This document shows positions 24,449 through 33,478 of a stretch of 64,000 nucleotides of DNA, one piece after another. This stretch comes from Phaeocystidibacter sp965659725 (GTDB lineage: Bacteria > Bacteroidota > Bacteroidia > Flavobacteriales > Schleiferiaceae), in the NCBI GenBank assembly GCA_965659725.1, contig CBFHXG010000002.1, positions 1 to 64,000 of the forward strand, in the 5' to 3' direction. The notes below the pieces were generated by a model. It did no database searches, was not told the origin of the DNA, and saw only the letters and a list, made by a program, of their open reading frames with translations. The translations under genes and the position numbers were made by a program. The first letter of the stretch is position 1. Each line of letters opens with the position of its first letter.

Positions 24449-25114
24449 TTAGAGAAGTAGGATGTGGTATCCAATACGCAATCCACCGTACCCGTCGGAA
24501 GCATCAAAGCCCTTGCGATATTTGAACCCCTCGATGAGATCCGAGTAGAGGAAATGCCCCATGAATTCAACGGAAAGCGCACTTCTCTTTGAAAGTCGGA
24601 ATTTGGCGCCCCCACCAAGACCTAAATTGAAGCCTCCATTGGTTCCTGGATAAATGTCAACTCCATCTGGGAATTGAATGTCATCTGGATATCTAGTGTG
24701 GACCCAGGTAGCACCTCCACTCGCTTTGAGGTACAGGGTGGTTGTGTTAGCATGAAAGGATTTACCCCACTTCTTAAAGTGATAGATCATCTGTGCATTG
24801 AGTTCAACTACATCAGATTCAAAACTCAATCCACGATCTGGAGTGGCGTGATTGGCATCATCAGCCGTTACCATTCCATACCCCAATCGCATTCCCATTC
24901 CAAACTTAGGACCGAAGAAGTAGTTGTAATCGATTGCTGCATAAGGACGCATTTCGATGAGCAAGGTACCTGGATCGACCGCTGTAGAGATCTCGCCATT
25001 GTAATTCATCGTGCCAATGGAGAACTGAAGATCTTGGTAACGAAGATGACGTTGACCAAAAGTCGTGATACTAGCCATGCAAATGATTACTAGAGTAAAG
25101 ACGGTGTTTCGCAT
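24449..25114 (-). CDS. Outer-membrane beta-barrel protein (DUF6089-like)
   Basis: A 221-residue protein with a signal peptide (TLVIICMASITTFG/Q) followed by barrel strands rich in alternating Gly/aromatic residues: FSIGTMNYNGEI, YNYFFGPKFGMGMRLGYG, LYLKASGGATWVHTRYP and the terminal GYGGLRIGYHILLL. The layout resembles the DUF6089 family of Bacteroidota outer-membrane proteins. Function unknown. The only promoter candidate is TATCTTCG on the minus strand at 25136-25143. Confidence 0.75.
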   Translation of the reverse strand: MRNTVFTLVIICMASITTFGQRHLRYQDLQFSIGTMNYNGEISTAVDPGTLLIEMRPYAAIDYNYFFGPKFGMGMRLGYGMVTADDANHATPDRGLSFESDVVELNAQMIYHFKKWGKSFHANTTTLYLKASGGATWVHTRYPDDIQFPDGVDIYPGTNGGFNLGLGGGAKFRLSKRSALSVEFMGHFLYSDLIEGFKYRKGFDASDGYGGLRIGYHILLL

Positions 25115-25219
25115 AGGGGTAAAACGATTAGAATGCGAAGATAGTCCACTTCGATCAGAAATTCTTAAAATTCAACCACTCTCCTCCCGCTTAGGGATCT
25201 GTGACTGAATTGAATAACA

Positions 25220-25942
25220 TCAAGCGGTGCGTGTAAACATGATCAGCCCATCCGCAGAGGCTCCTTCGTGGTATCGATAACCATCCATATTGAATTGCCG
25301 GAGGTCCTGAATGGTCTTCGGATCAGTCTGAAGAATCCACCTAGCAAACTGCCCTCTCGCCTTCTTGGCAAAGAAGCTCACGGTTTTCAGTTTACCCCCC
25401 TTCTCCTCCTTGAAATCTATGCGGATCGTTTCAAGATCCTTTGGAAGCATTGCTTGGTACTCTGTGCTCGTAAGGTCAATGAATGTTTCTGATGGATCGA
25501 AGAACGCCTCTACCTTTTCAGACCAAAACTTCTTCAGTGTTTTGTTAGCTATTTTGATGGGGTCATTAAGATCGATCCGATGTGGCTCAACCGCGTCTCC
25601 ACCTTTCAAAACACCGTATAAGGCACTCATGATGATGGCTTGATCCATGGCCTTCACTTTCTCGTTATCACTTAGGGTGTGAAGATCCAAGCCATCGTAA
25701 ACATCACCTTGGTACATGGCAATAGCGACCGATCTCTCTCCGCCACCCCACTGTTTCCACATGTCAGCGACAGCCTCCGTGAGCTTGTCCGAGAGCTTCA
25801 AGTTCTTCTTAAGCGCCTCGTCGTTCATGGCCTTCATGACCTTGGACACTTTCTCGGCGTGCGTTTCAAACATGGGTCGACCAACAGGTTGCAAACCAGT
25901 GTACGACTCTTGCCTCTTCGATGGACTTAAGATGAACTTCAT
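25220..25942 (-). CDS. yaaA: YaaA/UPF0246 peroxide-stress protein
   Basis: A 240-residue member of the YaaA (DUF328) family, which limits free iron and DNA damage during hydrogen peroxide stress in E. coli. Typical segments are MKFILSPSKRQE at the start, VAIAMYQGDVYDGLD, IMSALYGVLKGGDAVEPHRI, DLTSTEYQAMLP and ARGQFARWILQ. The start at 25942 gives the canonical MKFILSPSK and a TATTTTTG element lies 15 nt upstream. Slightly shorter than the usual ~255 aa. Confidence 0.92.
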   Translation of the reverse strand: MKFILSPSKRQESYTGLQPVGRPMFETHAEKVSKVMKAMNDEALKKNLKLSDKLTEAVADMWKQWGGGERSVAIAMYQGDVYDGLDLHTLSDNEKVKAMDQAIIMSALYGVLKGGDAVEPHRIDLNDPIKIANKTLKKFWSEKVEAFFDPSETFIDLTSTEYQAMLPKDLETIRIDFKEEKGGKLKTVSFFAKKARGQFARWILQTDPKTIQDLRQFNMDGYRYHEGASADGLIMFTRTA

Positions 25943-25956
25943 AGAGATGATTTCCG

Positions 25957-25964
25957 CAAAAATA
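25957..25964 (-). promoter_or_regulatory. -7 promoter element of yaaA
   Basis: TATTTTTG on the minus strand fits TAnnTTTG and ends 15 nt before the yaaA ATG. Confidence 0.45.
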
Positions 25965-25999
25965 GTTTTTGAAAATAGGTAGTGAGAAATGCACGAATA

Positions 26000-26026
26000 A
26001 AAAACCCCCGACATATCGCCGAGGGT
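26000..26026 (-). terminator. Terminator of the MORN-like gene
   Basis: On the minus strand CCCTCGG (26026-26020) pairs with TCGGGGG (26012-26006) using G-U pairs, followed by six T residues. It separates the MORN-like gene from yaaA. Confidence 0.75.
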
Positions 26027-26046
26027 TCATTTGTTCGAGGGGCCGT

Positions 26047-26436
26047 TTACTGTTCTGCAGCTACCCATCGGTCCACTTCTTTGCGGACATTGTCTTCATA
26101 TACCACTTGGTAAAGCATTTCGCCACCGTTGGGTCTGAATAACCAGATTCCTTGCTTCTGACCGCGAACATATTGTCCTGCGCTCATCAACTCACCATCC
26201 TGACTGTACTGACGGTATTCGCCGTGCGGTTGGTTGTTGAGATAAGAACCCGTTTCCTTTACTGCACCATTTTCGTAATAAGCAACCATTTGAATGTAGT
26301 TACCAAATATGGTGTATTGAACCTTGGTTTGACCGTTTTCGTAGTTCTCTGTGCGAACCTCCTGAGCTTGCATGGTAAGTCCCAGACCTACGAGTGCAAT
26401 TAATGTGAATAGAGCTTTCATTGTATCCTTCTTCAT
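26047..26436 (-). CDS. Small secreted MORN-repeat-like protein
   Basis: A 129-residue exported protein. The signal peptide is ALFTLIALVGLGLTMQAQ. The mature part has MORN/YwqK-type repeats: YENGQTKVQYTIFGN, YENGAVKETGSYLNNQPHGE, SQDGELMSAGQYVRGQKQG and FRPNGGEMLYQVVY. Such repeats are common in Bacteroidota periplasmic or outer-membrane proteins of unknown function. The start could be 26436 or the internal ATG at 26421, which gives a more usual signal peptide. A TAACTTTG element lies upstream and a terminator follows. Confidence 0.75.
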   Translation of the reverse strand: MKKDTMKALFTLIALVGLGLTMQAQEVRTENYENGQTKVQYTIFGNYIQMVAYYENGAVKETGSYLNNQPHGEYRQYSQDGELMSAGQYVRGQKQGIWLFRPNGGEMLYQVVYEDNVRKEVDRWVAAEQ

Positions 26437-26449
26437 TGTTATGTTACAT

Positions 26450-26457
26450 CAAAGTTA
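26450..26457 (-). promoter_or_regulatory. -7 promoter element of MORN-like gene
   Basis: TAACTTTG on the minus strand, a full TAnnTTTG match, lies 14 nt before the ATG at 26436, in an AT-rich intergenic region. Confidence 0.5.
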
Positions 26458-26542
26458 CGTCAATTTTACATTAAATACAAACTATAGTTACATTTACTTA
26501 ACATTTAGGTAACATTACCCGATCGAATTTGTTCGGCATCAC

Positions 26543-26571
26543 TTTTGTTTTACACAAGGCGATTACATTTG
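26543..26571 (+). promoter_or_regulatory. Complete -33/-7 promoter of the CsgG-like/LPP20-like operon
   Basis: TTTTG (26543-26547) and TACATTTG (26564-26571) stand with 19 bp from the TTG to the TA, the spacing expected for a Bacteroidota promoter. It supports the GTG at 26589 as start codon, since an upstream TTG at 26529 would lie before the promoter. Confidence 0.7.
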
Positions 26572-26588
26572 TGATAAATCGACTTCCT

Positions 26589-27989
26589 GTGAAAAACCTA
26601 TACACTTATATCGGAATCCTACTTTTGGTCTTTAGCCTCTCGGCTTGCAGTGGATCAAAGCGAATGTACAAGCAAGGGCAAGAGCTTGAGTCGGCGGGCA
26701 TGTATGAAGATGCCGCCCGCAGTTACATGGATGCGCTTCGCAGGGACAACGACAACATCGAGGCATTGATCGCTCTTCGCAGTGTTGGGCAGATCGTTGT
26801 AGATGATCTGTATGCTGACTTCTTTAATGCTGTTCAGGGTGGTGAGAATAAAGCGGCCATCGATAGCTATTTGAAAGCGGAGAATTTCCGCACCGAATTG
26901 AGGAGGTACAATGTGAATATAGAGCGTCCAAGCGGACATGAAGAAGAATACCGCACGGCCCTATCTGCTTATCTCGAGATCCAATATCAAAATGGCCGGA
27001 ATGAGATCGGTCGTAAGAATTACGCAGAGGCAGAGGCCATATTCATAGAGATCCAAGGACTTCAGGCCAACTATAAGGATACGGAACGTCTGCTTCGCAT
27101 TGCTCAAGCTCGTCCTGTTTACCAAGAAGCGATGGACGCCTTCGATAGCAGACAGTACAGAAAGGCTTACCGCCTGTTGGATGAGATCGAACGGACACAT
27201 GGTGAATTCGATGAGAGTGCGCATTATAAAGCGGTTTCACTTCGAAATGGACAGTTTGGATTGGGCATCATGAAGTTTGAGAACCACACCGAATTTCCAG
27301 GAGTTGAAGCCCTCCTATCAAGTCGAATCACCCGCCAACTTCAGGATAAGGACGACCCTTTCCTCAAGCTGATCGACCGAACTATGATGGAGAGCTTGAC
27401 GGCAGAACAGATCCGTGCAATGACCGGTCAGAGTGATATGAACTCATCGGCTGAGACCGGTCAACTATTGGGAGCTAAGGCGATCTTGGTGGGGGAATTG
27501 GTAAGCATGGATGTGAATAAATCCAACTTGAGAAGAGTACGTCGACCAGGTTACATTGGTCGCCGTATTACCCGTACCAACGCCGAGGGCGACCGTGAAT
27601 CTACTATGGTCTATGATAAGGTTTGGTACTACGATGTGTCTCAAGAACTTCGCGCATCGGCCATCTTACAATTCAAGATCGTAAGCGTTGAAACGGGCGA
27701 GATCCTTTTGACAGACGCCATCACAGTTGAAGCGGCCGATGAAGTAGATTACTCGACCTACAATGGAGATACCCGTTACCTCTATATGGGTGAGTGGAGA
27801 TCCATGACCGAACCTAGGGCTTCAGATCGCATTTACCGCGATTCAAATTCTAAGCGTCAGATAGACAGTCGCTTGGAAGGACGAAGAGAATTGAGATCTG
27901 AAAGTCAAGTGAAGGAAGATCTATACGACCAAATGTCATCTCGTGCAGCGAACGAGATCTATAATACCTTTCTGAACATAGTTGGATAA
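26589..27989 (+). CDS. Lipoprotein with TPR-like region and CsgG-like domain
   Basis: A 466-residue lipoprotein. The GTG at 26589, 18 nt after a full promoter, gives a signal peptide with lipobox SLSAC. Residues ~25-215 are TPR-like helices (YKQGQELESAGMYEDAARSY, GRKNYAEAEAIFIEIQ, AFDSRQYRKAYRLLDEIER). From ~225 a CsgG-like fold follows: LGIMKFENHTEFPGV, LIDRTMMESLTAEQ, GAKAILVGELVSM and SAILQFKIVSVETGEILL. CsgG itself is the curli secretion channel; related proteins without the transmembrane hairpins are periplasmic. The stop overlaps the next lipoprotein gene (TAATG), so the pair probably acts together. Function not established. Confidence 0.7.
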   Translation: MKNLYTYIGILLLVFSLSACSGSKRMYKQGQELESAGMYEDAARSYMDALRRDNDNIEALIALRSVGQIVVDDLYADFFNAVQGGENKAAIDSYLKAENFRTELRRYNVNIERPSGHEEEYRTALSAYLEIQYQNGRNEIGRKNYAEAEAIFIEIQGLQANYKDTERLLRIAQARPVYQEAMDAFDSRQYRKAYRLLDEIERTHGEFDESAHYKAVSLRNGQFGLGIMKFENHTEFPGVEALLSSRITRQLQDKDDPFLKLIDRTMMESLTAEQIRAMTGQSDMNSSAETGQLLGAKAILVGELVSMDVNKSNLRRVRRPGYIGRRITRTNAEGDRESTMVYDKVWYYDVSQELRASAILQFKIVSVETGEILLTDAITVEAADEVDYSTYNGDTRYLYMGEWRSMTEPRASDRIYRDSNSKRQIDSRLEGRRELRSESQVKEDLYDQMSSRAANEIYNTFLNIVG

Positions 27990-29350
27990 TGAGGCTAACG
28001 AGCACATACATAGTACTATTGATGGCATTCTCGATCCTGTGGGGTTGTGGTGGCAGCAAGGACGTGGCCCGGGAGAGGAAAGAAGAACCTACATGGATCA
28101 CCAACCGCCCTCAAGATCCCTTTGCCTATATCGGTATTGGCGTAGCTCGTGTCAAGCCGGATGGAAGTCATTTGCAGACCGCCAAGAGCGCAGCACTTTC
28201 CGATCTGATCAGCGAGATATCCGTAGAGGTCTCCTCCACGAGTCTGCTTTATCAAATGGAGCAGAACCGCCAATTCCGTGAGGAGTTTCGCGCTCAAACC
28301 GAATTGAACTCGTTTGAGACCATCGATAGTTTTGAATTGGTGGATAGTTATGAGGCCGAGGGGTACTTCTGGACCCAATATAGGTTGGACAAGGACACCT
28401 ACGCTCGTCAACGTGCACAACGCAAGCAAGCCGCCATCACTCGTGCCTTAGCCTATTATGACATGGCATTAGAAGCTTATCGCGCCAATCAAGTACAGGC
28501 TTCCCTCACGCATGCGTTTACCGCTTTGAGCGAGCTTAAGCCCTTCCTGAATGAACCGATCTCATCCGACAACATGGATGGAGACGTGGCCATCACGATG
28601 TATGCATTCATCGATACGCTACTATCCGATATCAATGTTACGCCGATCAATGATCAACTCGTCATGCTTCGCTATGATGACAGATCCGTTTACCGTGATG
28701 CCTTCGTTACCGAAAACTCAGATGGAGTTCCCTTACCAGAGGTTCCCGTTTACCTTTACTATACAGGAGGATTCCTGAGGGAAACACAAGTAAAGAGCAA
28801 TGACAGCGGCATTGTTAAGACCATCCTGCCAGCGGCTACCTCAGATGCGGAGAGCCATAGACTTGAAGCGGATATCAACTTCGTGGCCTTGGCGGAAGCA
28901 GCCACACGCGACCCATTATTAAGGATGATGATCACACGTTATCCTGGGGATGGAGCGGCAGTAGATGTAGCTATCCTATCTCCGAAGGTGTACATTGAAT
29001 CTGTCGAGATATCAGAAGGTGAGCATCTTACCAACACACCGATCGCTGGAGCCCTGAAATCATTCTTACTGCGTCATCAATACGCTCTGGCTACATCAAA
29101 AGAGGAAGCAGACATCTTTGTAAGTATCGATGCCAATAGCAAGAGTTATGGCACTCGAAACGACATGCACTTGAGCCAAATGAATGGTCGTATCACCATA
29201 ATGAATGCGCAGGGCGTTACGACGGATGTGATCCCCCTCGATCAATATCAAGGTGCACAGCTATCTACTCAACTCGCTTCAAGAGCCGCCTTCCAGAAGG
29301 CCATTCGAGACCTGCAAGACCACGAGTTTAGGAAAATATTCCTGAGATAA
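27989..29350 (+). CDS. LPP20-like lipoprotein
   Basis: A 453-residue lipoprotein with lipobox ILWGC (Cys about residue 20). The first domain has the LPP20 family pattern: PTWITNRPQDPFAYIGIGVA, then AKSAALSDLISEISVEVSS. A helical stretch (ITRALAYYDMALEAYRANQV) and two beta-rich domains follow, including VPVYLYYTGGF and a C-terminal region ending RDLQDHEFRKIF. It overlaps the CsgG-like gene by one base. LPP20 and CsgG-like proteins often occur together in gene sets of the outer membrane; the cargo or role here is unknown. Confidence 0.7.
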   Translation: MRLTSTYIVLLMAFSILWGCGGSKDVARERKEEPTWITNRPQDPFAYIGIGVARVKPDGSHLQTAKSAALSDLISEISVEVSSTSLLYQMEQNRQFREEFRAQTELNSFETIDSFELVDSYEAEGYFWTQYRLDKDTYARQRAQRKQAAITRALAYYDMALEAYRANQVQASLTHAFTALSELKPFLNEPISSDNMDGDVAITMYAFIDTLLSDINVTPINDQLVMLRYDDRSVYRDAFVTENSDGVPLPEVPVYLYYTGGFLRETQVKSNDSGIVKTILPAATSDAESHRLEADINFVALAEAATRDPLLRMMITRYPGDGAAVDVAILSPKVYIESVEISEGEHLTNTPIAGALKSFLLRHQYALATSKEEADIFVSIDANSKSYGTRNDMHLSQMNGRITIMNAQGVTTDVIPLDQYQGAQLSTQLASRAAFQKAIRDLQDHEFRKIFLR

Positions 29351-29406
29351 TCTGGAGCTAACGTAAACTTAAGCCCGTCATTACTGGAATTCTGGGTCGG
29401 ATTTAT

Positions 29407-29414
29407 TATGTTTG
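29407..29414 (+). promoter_or_regulatory. -7 promoter element of marR-fad operon
   Basis: TATGTTTG fits TAnnTTTG and ends 16 nt before the ATG at 29430. It probably transcribes the regulator and the three beta-oxidation genes as one unit up to the terminator at 35283. Confidence 0.55.
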
Positions 29415-29429
29415 AGCAAAACATTTATT

Positions 29430-29888
29430 ATGCGCCCCGAAGAAACGGTAGACTTTCACATCAAGTTTACGTGGCAAGGAATCGCCCGTTGGTATAACGA
29501 CGTAGCGGCGCAATACGATTCCACGATGGCTACGGGTTACGTTCTATTGAACGTTGACCAAGAGAATGGAACTCCCAGCACGAGTTTGGGTCCCAAAATG
29601 GGAATGGAACCAACGAGCTTATCTCGTCTCTTGAAGGTAATGGAAGAGAAGGATTTGATCCGACGTGAACCACACCCAGATGATGGACGTGTGGTTTTGA
29701 TCTTTCTGACCCCTAATGGCATAGAGAAGCGCGAGCACGCCAAGGATGCGGTCTTGAAATTCAATAATACGGTTAGAGACAAGGTTTCGAAGACCGATCT
29801 GAATGGATTCTTCCGCACCATGAACAAGATTAATATTCTGATTGAACAACTCAACGAAGAACTTCACCATGAAGAGAATCATTCGTAA
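29430..29888 (+). CDS. MarR-family transcriptional regulator
   Basis: A 152-residue winged-helix repressor-type protein. The recognition region is MGMEPTSLSRLLKVMEEKDL followed by the wing IRREPHPDDGRVVLIFLT, both typical of MarR. The start at 29430 (MRPEETVDFH) follows a TATGTTTG promoter element; an earlier TTG at 29412 lies inside that element. The last 20 bp overlap the beta-oxidation gene, so regulator and enzymes are translated together. By context it probably senses an acyl-CoA or fatty acid and controls its own operon. Confidence 0.88.
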   Translation: MRPEETVDFHIKFTWQGIARWYNDVAAQYDSTMATGYVLLNVDQENGTPSTSLGPKMGMEPTSLSRLLKVMEEKDLIRREPHPDDGRVVLIFLTPNGIEKREHAKDAVLKFNNTVRDKVSKTDLNGFFRTMNKINILIEQLNEELHHEENHS

Positions 29889-32274
29889 AGCCACGGTCCT
29901 TGGATCTGGCATCATGGGTAGTCGGATCGCATGCCACCTCGCCAACAAAGGCGTAGAGGTATTGCTTCTGGACATCCCCCCGAAAGAACTCAACGAACGC
30001 GAGAAGGCTGCGGGTAAGTCGCTTGAAGACAAGGCCGTTCGCAATCGCATCGCCAATGAGAATTTTCAAACTGCCGTCAAGTCGAACCCCTCTCCCCTAT
30101 TCAGCAAGTCATTTGCTTCACGGATCACTACGGGAAACTTCGACGACGACCTAACGAAGATCAAAGATTCAGATTGGATCATTGAGGTGGTAGTAGAGCG
30201 TTTGGACATTAAACAACAGCTCTTCGAACGCGTAGAGCAGTACCGCACTCCAGGAACCTTGATCACGAGTAACACTTCGGGTATTCCGATCAACCTTATG
30301 ACCAAGGGACGTTCTGAGGATTTCGTGAAACACTTTTGCGGAACACACTTCTTTAATCCGCCGAGATACCTTCGCTTGCTGGAGGTGATCCCAACGAAAG
30401 AGACGGATCCGTCGGTGGTGGACTTCTTCATGCAGTATGGAGATCTCTACCTTGGTAAGACAACCGTTCTTGCGAAGGATACACCGGCGTTCATTGCTAA
30501 CCGCATCGGCATTTATGGCATCATGGATCTATTCCATCAGGTCAAAGAGATGGGCATGACGGTTGAAGAAGTTGATAAACTAACCGGCACATTGGTTGGA
30601 AGACCAAAGTCAGCCACCTTCCGAACTTGCGATGTAGTGGGACTTGACACCCTCGTTCACGTAGCCAACGGTCTTTATGAGGCCTGTCCAGAAGACGAAA
30701 AGCGTGACGTTTTCAAGCTTCCAGACTTCATTAATAAGATGATGGAGAACGAGTGGTTTGGAGATAAGACCAAGCAAGGATTCTATAAGAAAGTGAAGGA
30801 TGAAAATGGCAAGAGCAACATCCTTGCGATGAATCTGGACACTCACGAGTACCACGAAAAAGAAAGAGTAAAGTTTGGATCGCTTGACGCCGCCAAGCCT
30901 ATCACCGATCTAAAGGAAAGAATTGCCTTTTTGGCTAAGGCCAAGGATAAGGCGGGTGAATTCTACCGCAGAACATACGGTGGTCTATTCGCTTATGTAA
31001 CGCATCGCATTCCTGAGATATCAGATGAACTATTCCGGATCGACCAGGCCATGCGCGCAGGTTTCGGTTGGGAATTGGGTCCGTATGAATTGTGGGACGC
31101 CATCGGTATCGAGAAAGGTTTGAGCTATGTTGAACAGCGCGGTGAAAAGGTAGCTCCATGGATCCAAGAGATGCTGGATAAAGGCTTTACATCCTTCTAC
31201 AAGACGGAAGGTGGAAAGCGTTACTACTACGACATCGATGCGAAGGATTACAAAGAGATTCCTGGTCAGGGTGGATTCATTATCCTAGACACCATTCGCG
31301 AATCCAAAACTATTTGGAGCAACAACGAGAGTGCGATCCAGGACCTTGGAGATGGTATCTTGAACTTTGAATTCCGCTCTAAGATGAATTCCCTTGGGGG
31401 AGGCGTCTTGGCGGGTATGAATAAGGCCATCGACCTTGCTGAAAAGGAGTATGCGGGATTGGTGATCGGCAACCAGGCCTCCAACTTTAGTGTGGGTGCC
31501 AACTTGGGCATGATCTTCATGATGGCCGTTGAACAGGAATGGGATGAATTGAATTTCGCCATTCAGCACTTCCAGAACACCATGATGCGTGTTCGTTACA
31601 GCGATATTCCAGTGGTTGTAGCACCTCACGGAATGAGCCTGGGCGGTGGCTGTGAAATGACTCTTCATGCCGATGCCGTGCAGGCCGCAGCAGAAACGTA
31701 CATGGGCCTTGTAGAATTTGGTGTAGGCGTCATTCCAGGTGGCGGTGGAACGAAGGAATTGACACTTCGTGCGAGTGATCGCTACTTGAAAGACGATGTT
31801 GAGCTGAACTCCTACCGGGAAAACTACTTGAATATAGGTATGGCCAAGGTTGCCACATCGGCACAAGAGGCCATGGACCTTGGTTATCTTGTTGAAGGAA
31901 GGGACCACTACTCCATGAACATCGATCGTCAGATCCAAGACGCAAAACGCAAAGCTATCATGTTAGCTGAGCAGGGTTATCAACGTCCAATCGAGCGAAC
32001 CGACATCAAAGTATTGGGGCAACAAGCTTTGGGAATGTTCAAGGTGGGTGCCTTCCAGATGCGTGAGGGAGGTTACATCTCAGATCACGATCTGAAAATG
32101 ACCGAAAAACTCGCATGGGTAATGGCGGGTGGTGACCTTTCCGAGCCAACAGAGGTAAGTGAAAGCTACTTGCTCAAGCTTGAGAGAGAGGCCTTCCTCA
32201 GTTTGTGTGGCGAGCGTAAGACACTAGAGAGAATACAACATATGCTGAAGACGGGTAAGCCGCTTCGCAACTAA
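29869..32274 (+). CDS. fadJ: 3-hydroxyacyl-CoA dehydrogenase/enoyl-CoA hydratase fusion
   Basis: An 801-residue bifunctional beta-oxidation enzyme. The NAD-binding domain comes first (KATVLGSGIMGSRIACHLAN, residues ~6-25; SNTSGIPI; CGTHFFNPPRYLRLLEVIP). The 3HCDH C-terminal domains follow (about 190-400). The crotonase domain is last (about 480-690), with LGGGCEMTLHADAV and GVGVIPGGGGTKEL carrying the two Glu-type catalytic positions. This order is opposite to E. coli FadB/FadJ, where the hydratase is N-terminal, and is common in Bacteroidota. It works with the thiolase and dehydrogenase genes that follow. The ATG at 29869 gives MKRIIRKATVLG. Confidence 0.92.
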   Translation: MKRIIRKATVLGSGIMGSRIACHLANKGVEVLLLDIPPKELNEREKAAGKSLEDKAVRNRIANENFQTAVKSNPSPLFSKSFASRITTGNFDDDLTKIKDSDWIIEVVVERLDIKQQLFERVEQYRTPGTLITSNTSGIPINLMTKGRSEDFVKHFCGTHFFNPPRYLRLLEVIPTKETDPSVVDFFMQYGDLYLGKTTVLAKDTPAFIANRIGIYGIMDLFHQVKEMGMTVEEVDKLTGTLVGRPKSATFRTCDVVGLDTLVHVANGLYEACPEDEKRDVFKLPDFINKMMENEWFGDKTKQGFYKKVKDENGKSNILAMNLDTHEYHEKERVKFGSLDAAKPITDLKERIAFLAKAKDKAGEFYRRTYGGLFAYVTHRIPEISDELFRIDQAMRAGFGWELGPYELWDAIGIEKGLSYVEQRGEKVAPWIQEMLDKGFTSFYKTEGGKRYYYDIDAKDYKEIPGQGGFIILDTIRESKTIWSNNESAIQDLGDGILNFEFRSKMNSLGGGVLAGMNKAIDLAEKEYAGLVIGNQASNFSVGANLGMIFMMAVEQEWDELNFAIQHFQNTMMRVRYSDIPVVVAPHGMSLGGGCEMTLHADAVQAAAETYMGLVEFGVGVIPGGGGTKELTLRASDRYLKDDVELNSYRENYLNIGMAKVATSAQEAMDLGYLVEGRDHYSMNIDRQIQDAKRKAIMLAEQGYQRPIERTDIKVLGQQALGMFKVGAFQMREGGYISDHDLKMTEKLAWVMAGGDLSEPTEVSESYLLKLEREAFLSLCGERKTLERIQHMLKTGKPLRN

Positions 32275-32286
32275 AAATAAGCTAAG

Positions 32287-33465
32287 ATGGATGCATATAT
32301 CGTAGCAGGATACCGAAGTGCCGTGGGCAAAGCCTCACGTGGTACACTTCGTTTCTTCCGACCAGACGATCTAGCGGCCCAAGTGATCAAACACTTGATG
32401 GATAACGTTCCCAACTTCGACAGATCGAAGATCGACGATGTGATCGTGGGTAACGCCATGCCAGAAGCTGAACAAGGCTTGAATGTAGGTCGACTTATTT
32501 CCCTTATGGGTCTCGACACCGTGGATGTTCCCGGGGTTACCGTAAATCGCTATTGCAGCTCAGGACTCGAAACCATAGCCATGGCATCTGCGAAGATCCA
32601 TGCAGGTATGGCCGACGCGATCATTGCTGGTGGTACGGAATCAATGAGCTACATCCCAATGGGTGGATGGAAGATTACTCCGAACTATCAACTTTCGAAG
32701 CATCATGCGGACTATTACAATGGTATGGGCCTTACCGCAGAAGCCGTTGCAAAGGAGTTCAATGTGAGCCGCGAAGATCAAGATGAATTCGCTTTTAACA
32801 GTCATCAAAAAGCATTGAAAGCCATAGAAAGTGGACGATTTGCTGATGATATCGCCCCGATCAACATTGAAGAGAAATTCCTCAACAGCAAGGAGAAGAT
32901 CGAAACCAAGAATTACGTTTTCGACACGGATGAAGGTCCGCGTGCCGATACCTCGATCGAAAAACTCGGTCTACTCCGACCTGTTTTCGCTGAAGGAGGT
33001 AGTGTTACTGCTGGGAACTCGTCACAAACCTCGGATGGAGCAGCGTTTGTGCTCGTGGTGAGTGAGAGATTCCTCAAGGAATACAACTTGAAGCCTATCG
33101 CCCGGCTTGTAAGCTATGCGGCGGCGGGTGTTGAACCACGCATCATGGGTATTGGTCCGGTCAAGGCCGTTCCACTCGCTCTAAAGCAGGCCAACCTGAA
33201 GCTTGACGATATCAACCTCATCGAATTGAACGAGGCCTTTGCTTCTCAATCGCTAGCGGTAGTTCGAGAATTGGGACCAAACCCAGATATCCTGAATGTG
33301 AATGGTGGTGCTATCTCACTTGGTCACCCATTGGGTTGTACCGGAGGAAAACTCACTGTTCAGATCTTGAATGAATTGAAGAAACGAGACCAGAAATACG
33401 GTCTTGTTACAATGTGTGTAGGTACTGGCCAAGGCGCGGCTGGTGTATTTGAAAGATTGGATTAA
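32287..33465 (+). CDS. fadA: Acetyl-CoA acyltransferase (thiolase)
   Basis: A 392-residue thiolase of normal length. The nucleophilic cysteine lies in VNRYCSSGLETIAMASAKI (about residue 90). The C-terminal half has NEAFASQSLAVVREL, the NGGAISLGHPLGCTGG histidine loop and the second catalytic cysteine in TMCVGTGQGAAGVFE. It cleaves 3-ketoacyl-CoA with CoA, the last beta-oxidation step. It is 12 bp after the fadJ-type gene and 13 bp before the acyl-CoA dehydrogenase. Confidence 0.95.
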   Translation: MDAYIVAGYRSAVGKASRGTLRFFRPDDLAAQVIKHLMDNVPNFDRSKIDDVIVGNAMPEAEQGLNVGRLISLMGLDTVDVPGVTVNRYCSSGLETIAMASAKIHAGMADAIIAGGTESMSYIPMGGWKITPNYQLSKHHADYYNGMGLTAEAVAKEFNVSREDQDEFAFNSHQKALKAIESGRFADDIAPINIEEKFLNSKEKIETKNYVFDTDEGPRADTSIEKLGLLRPVFAEGGSVTAGNSSQTSDGAAFVLVVSERFLKEYNLKPIARLVSYAAAGVEPRIMGIGPVKAVPLALKQANLKLDDINLIELNEAFASQSLAVVRELGPNPDILNVNGGAISLGHPLGCTGGKLTVQILNELKKRDQKYGLVTMCVGTGQGAAGVFERLD

Positions 33466-33478
33466 AAAGAACCACGAT

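Noticed and set aside
29842..29868. Earlier start for the fadJ-type gene
   Set aside because: It would add nine residues inside the MarR gene; MKRIIRKATVLGSG at 29869 is the natural start before the NAD-binding loop.
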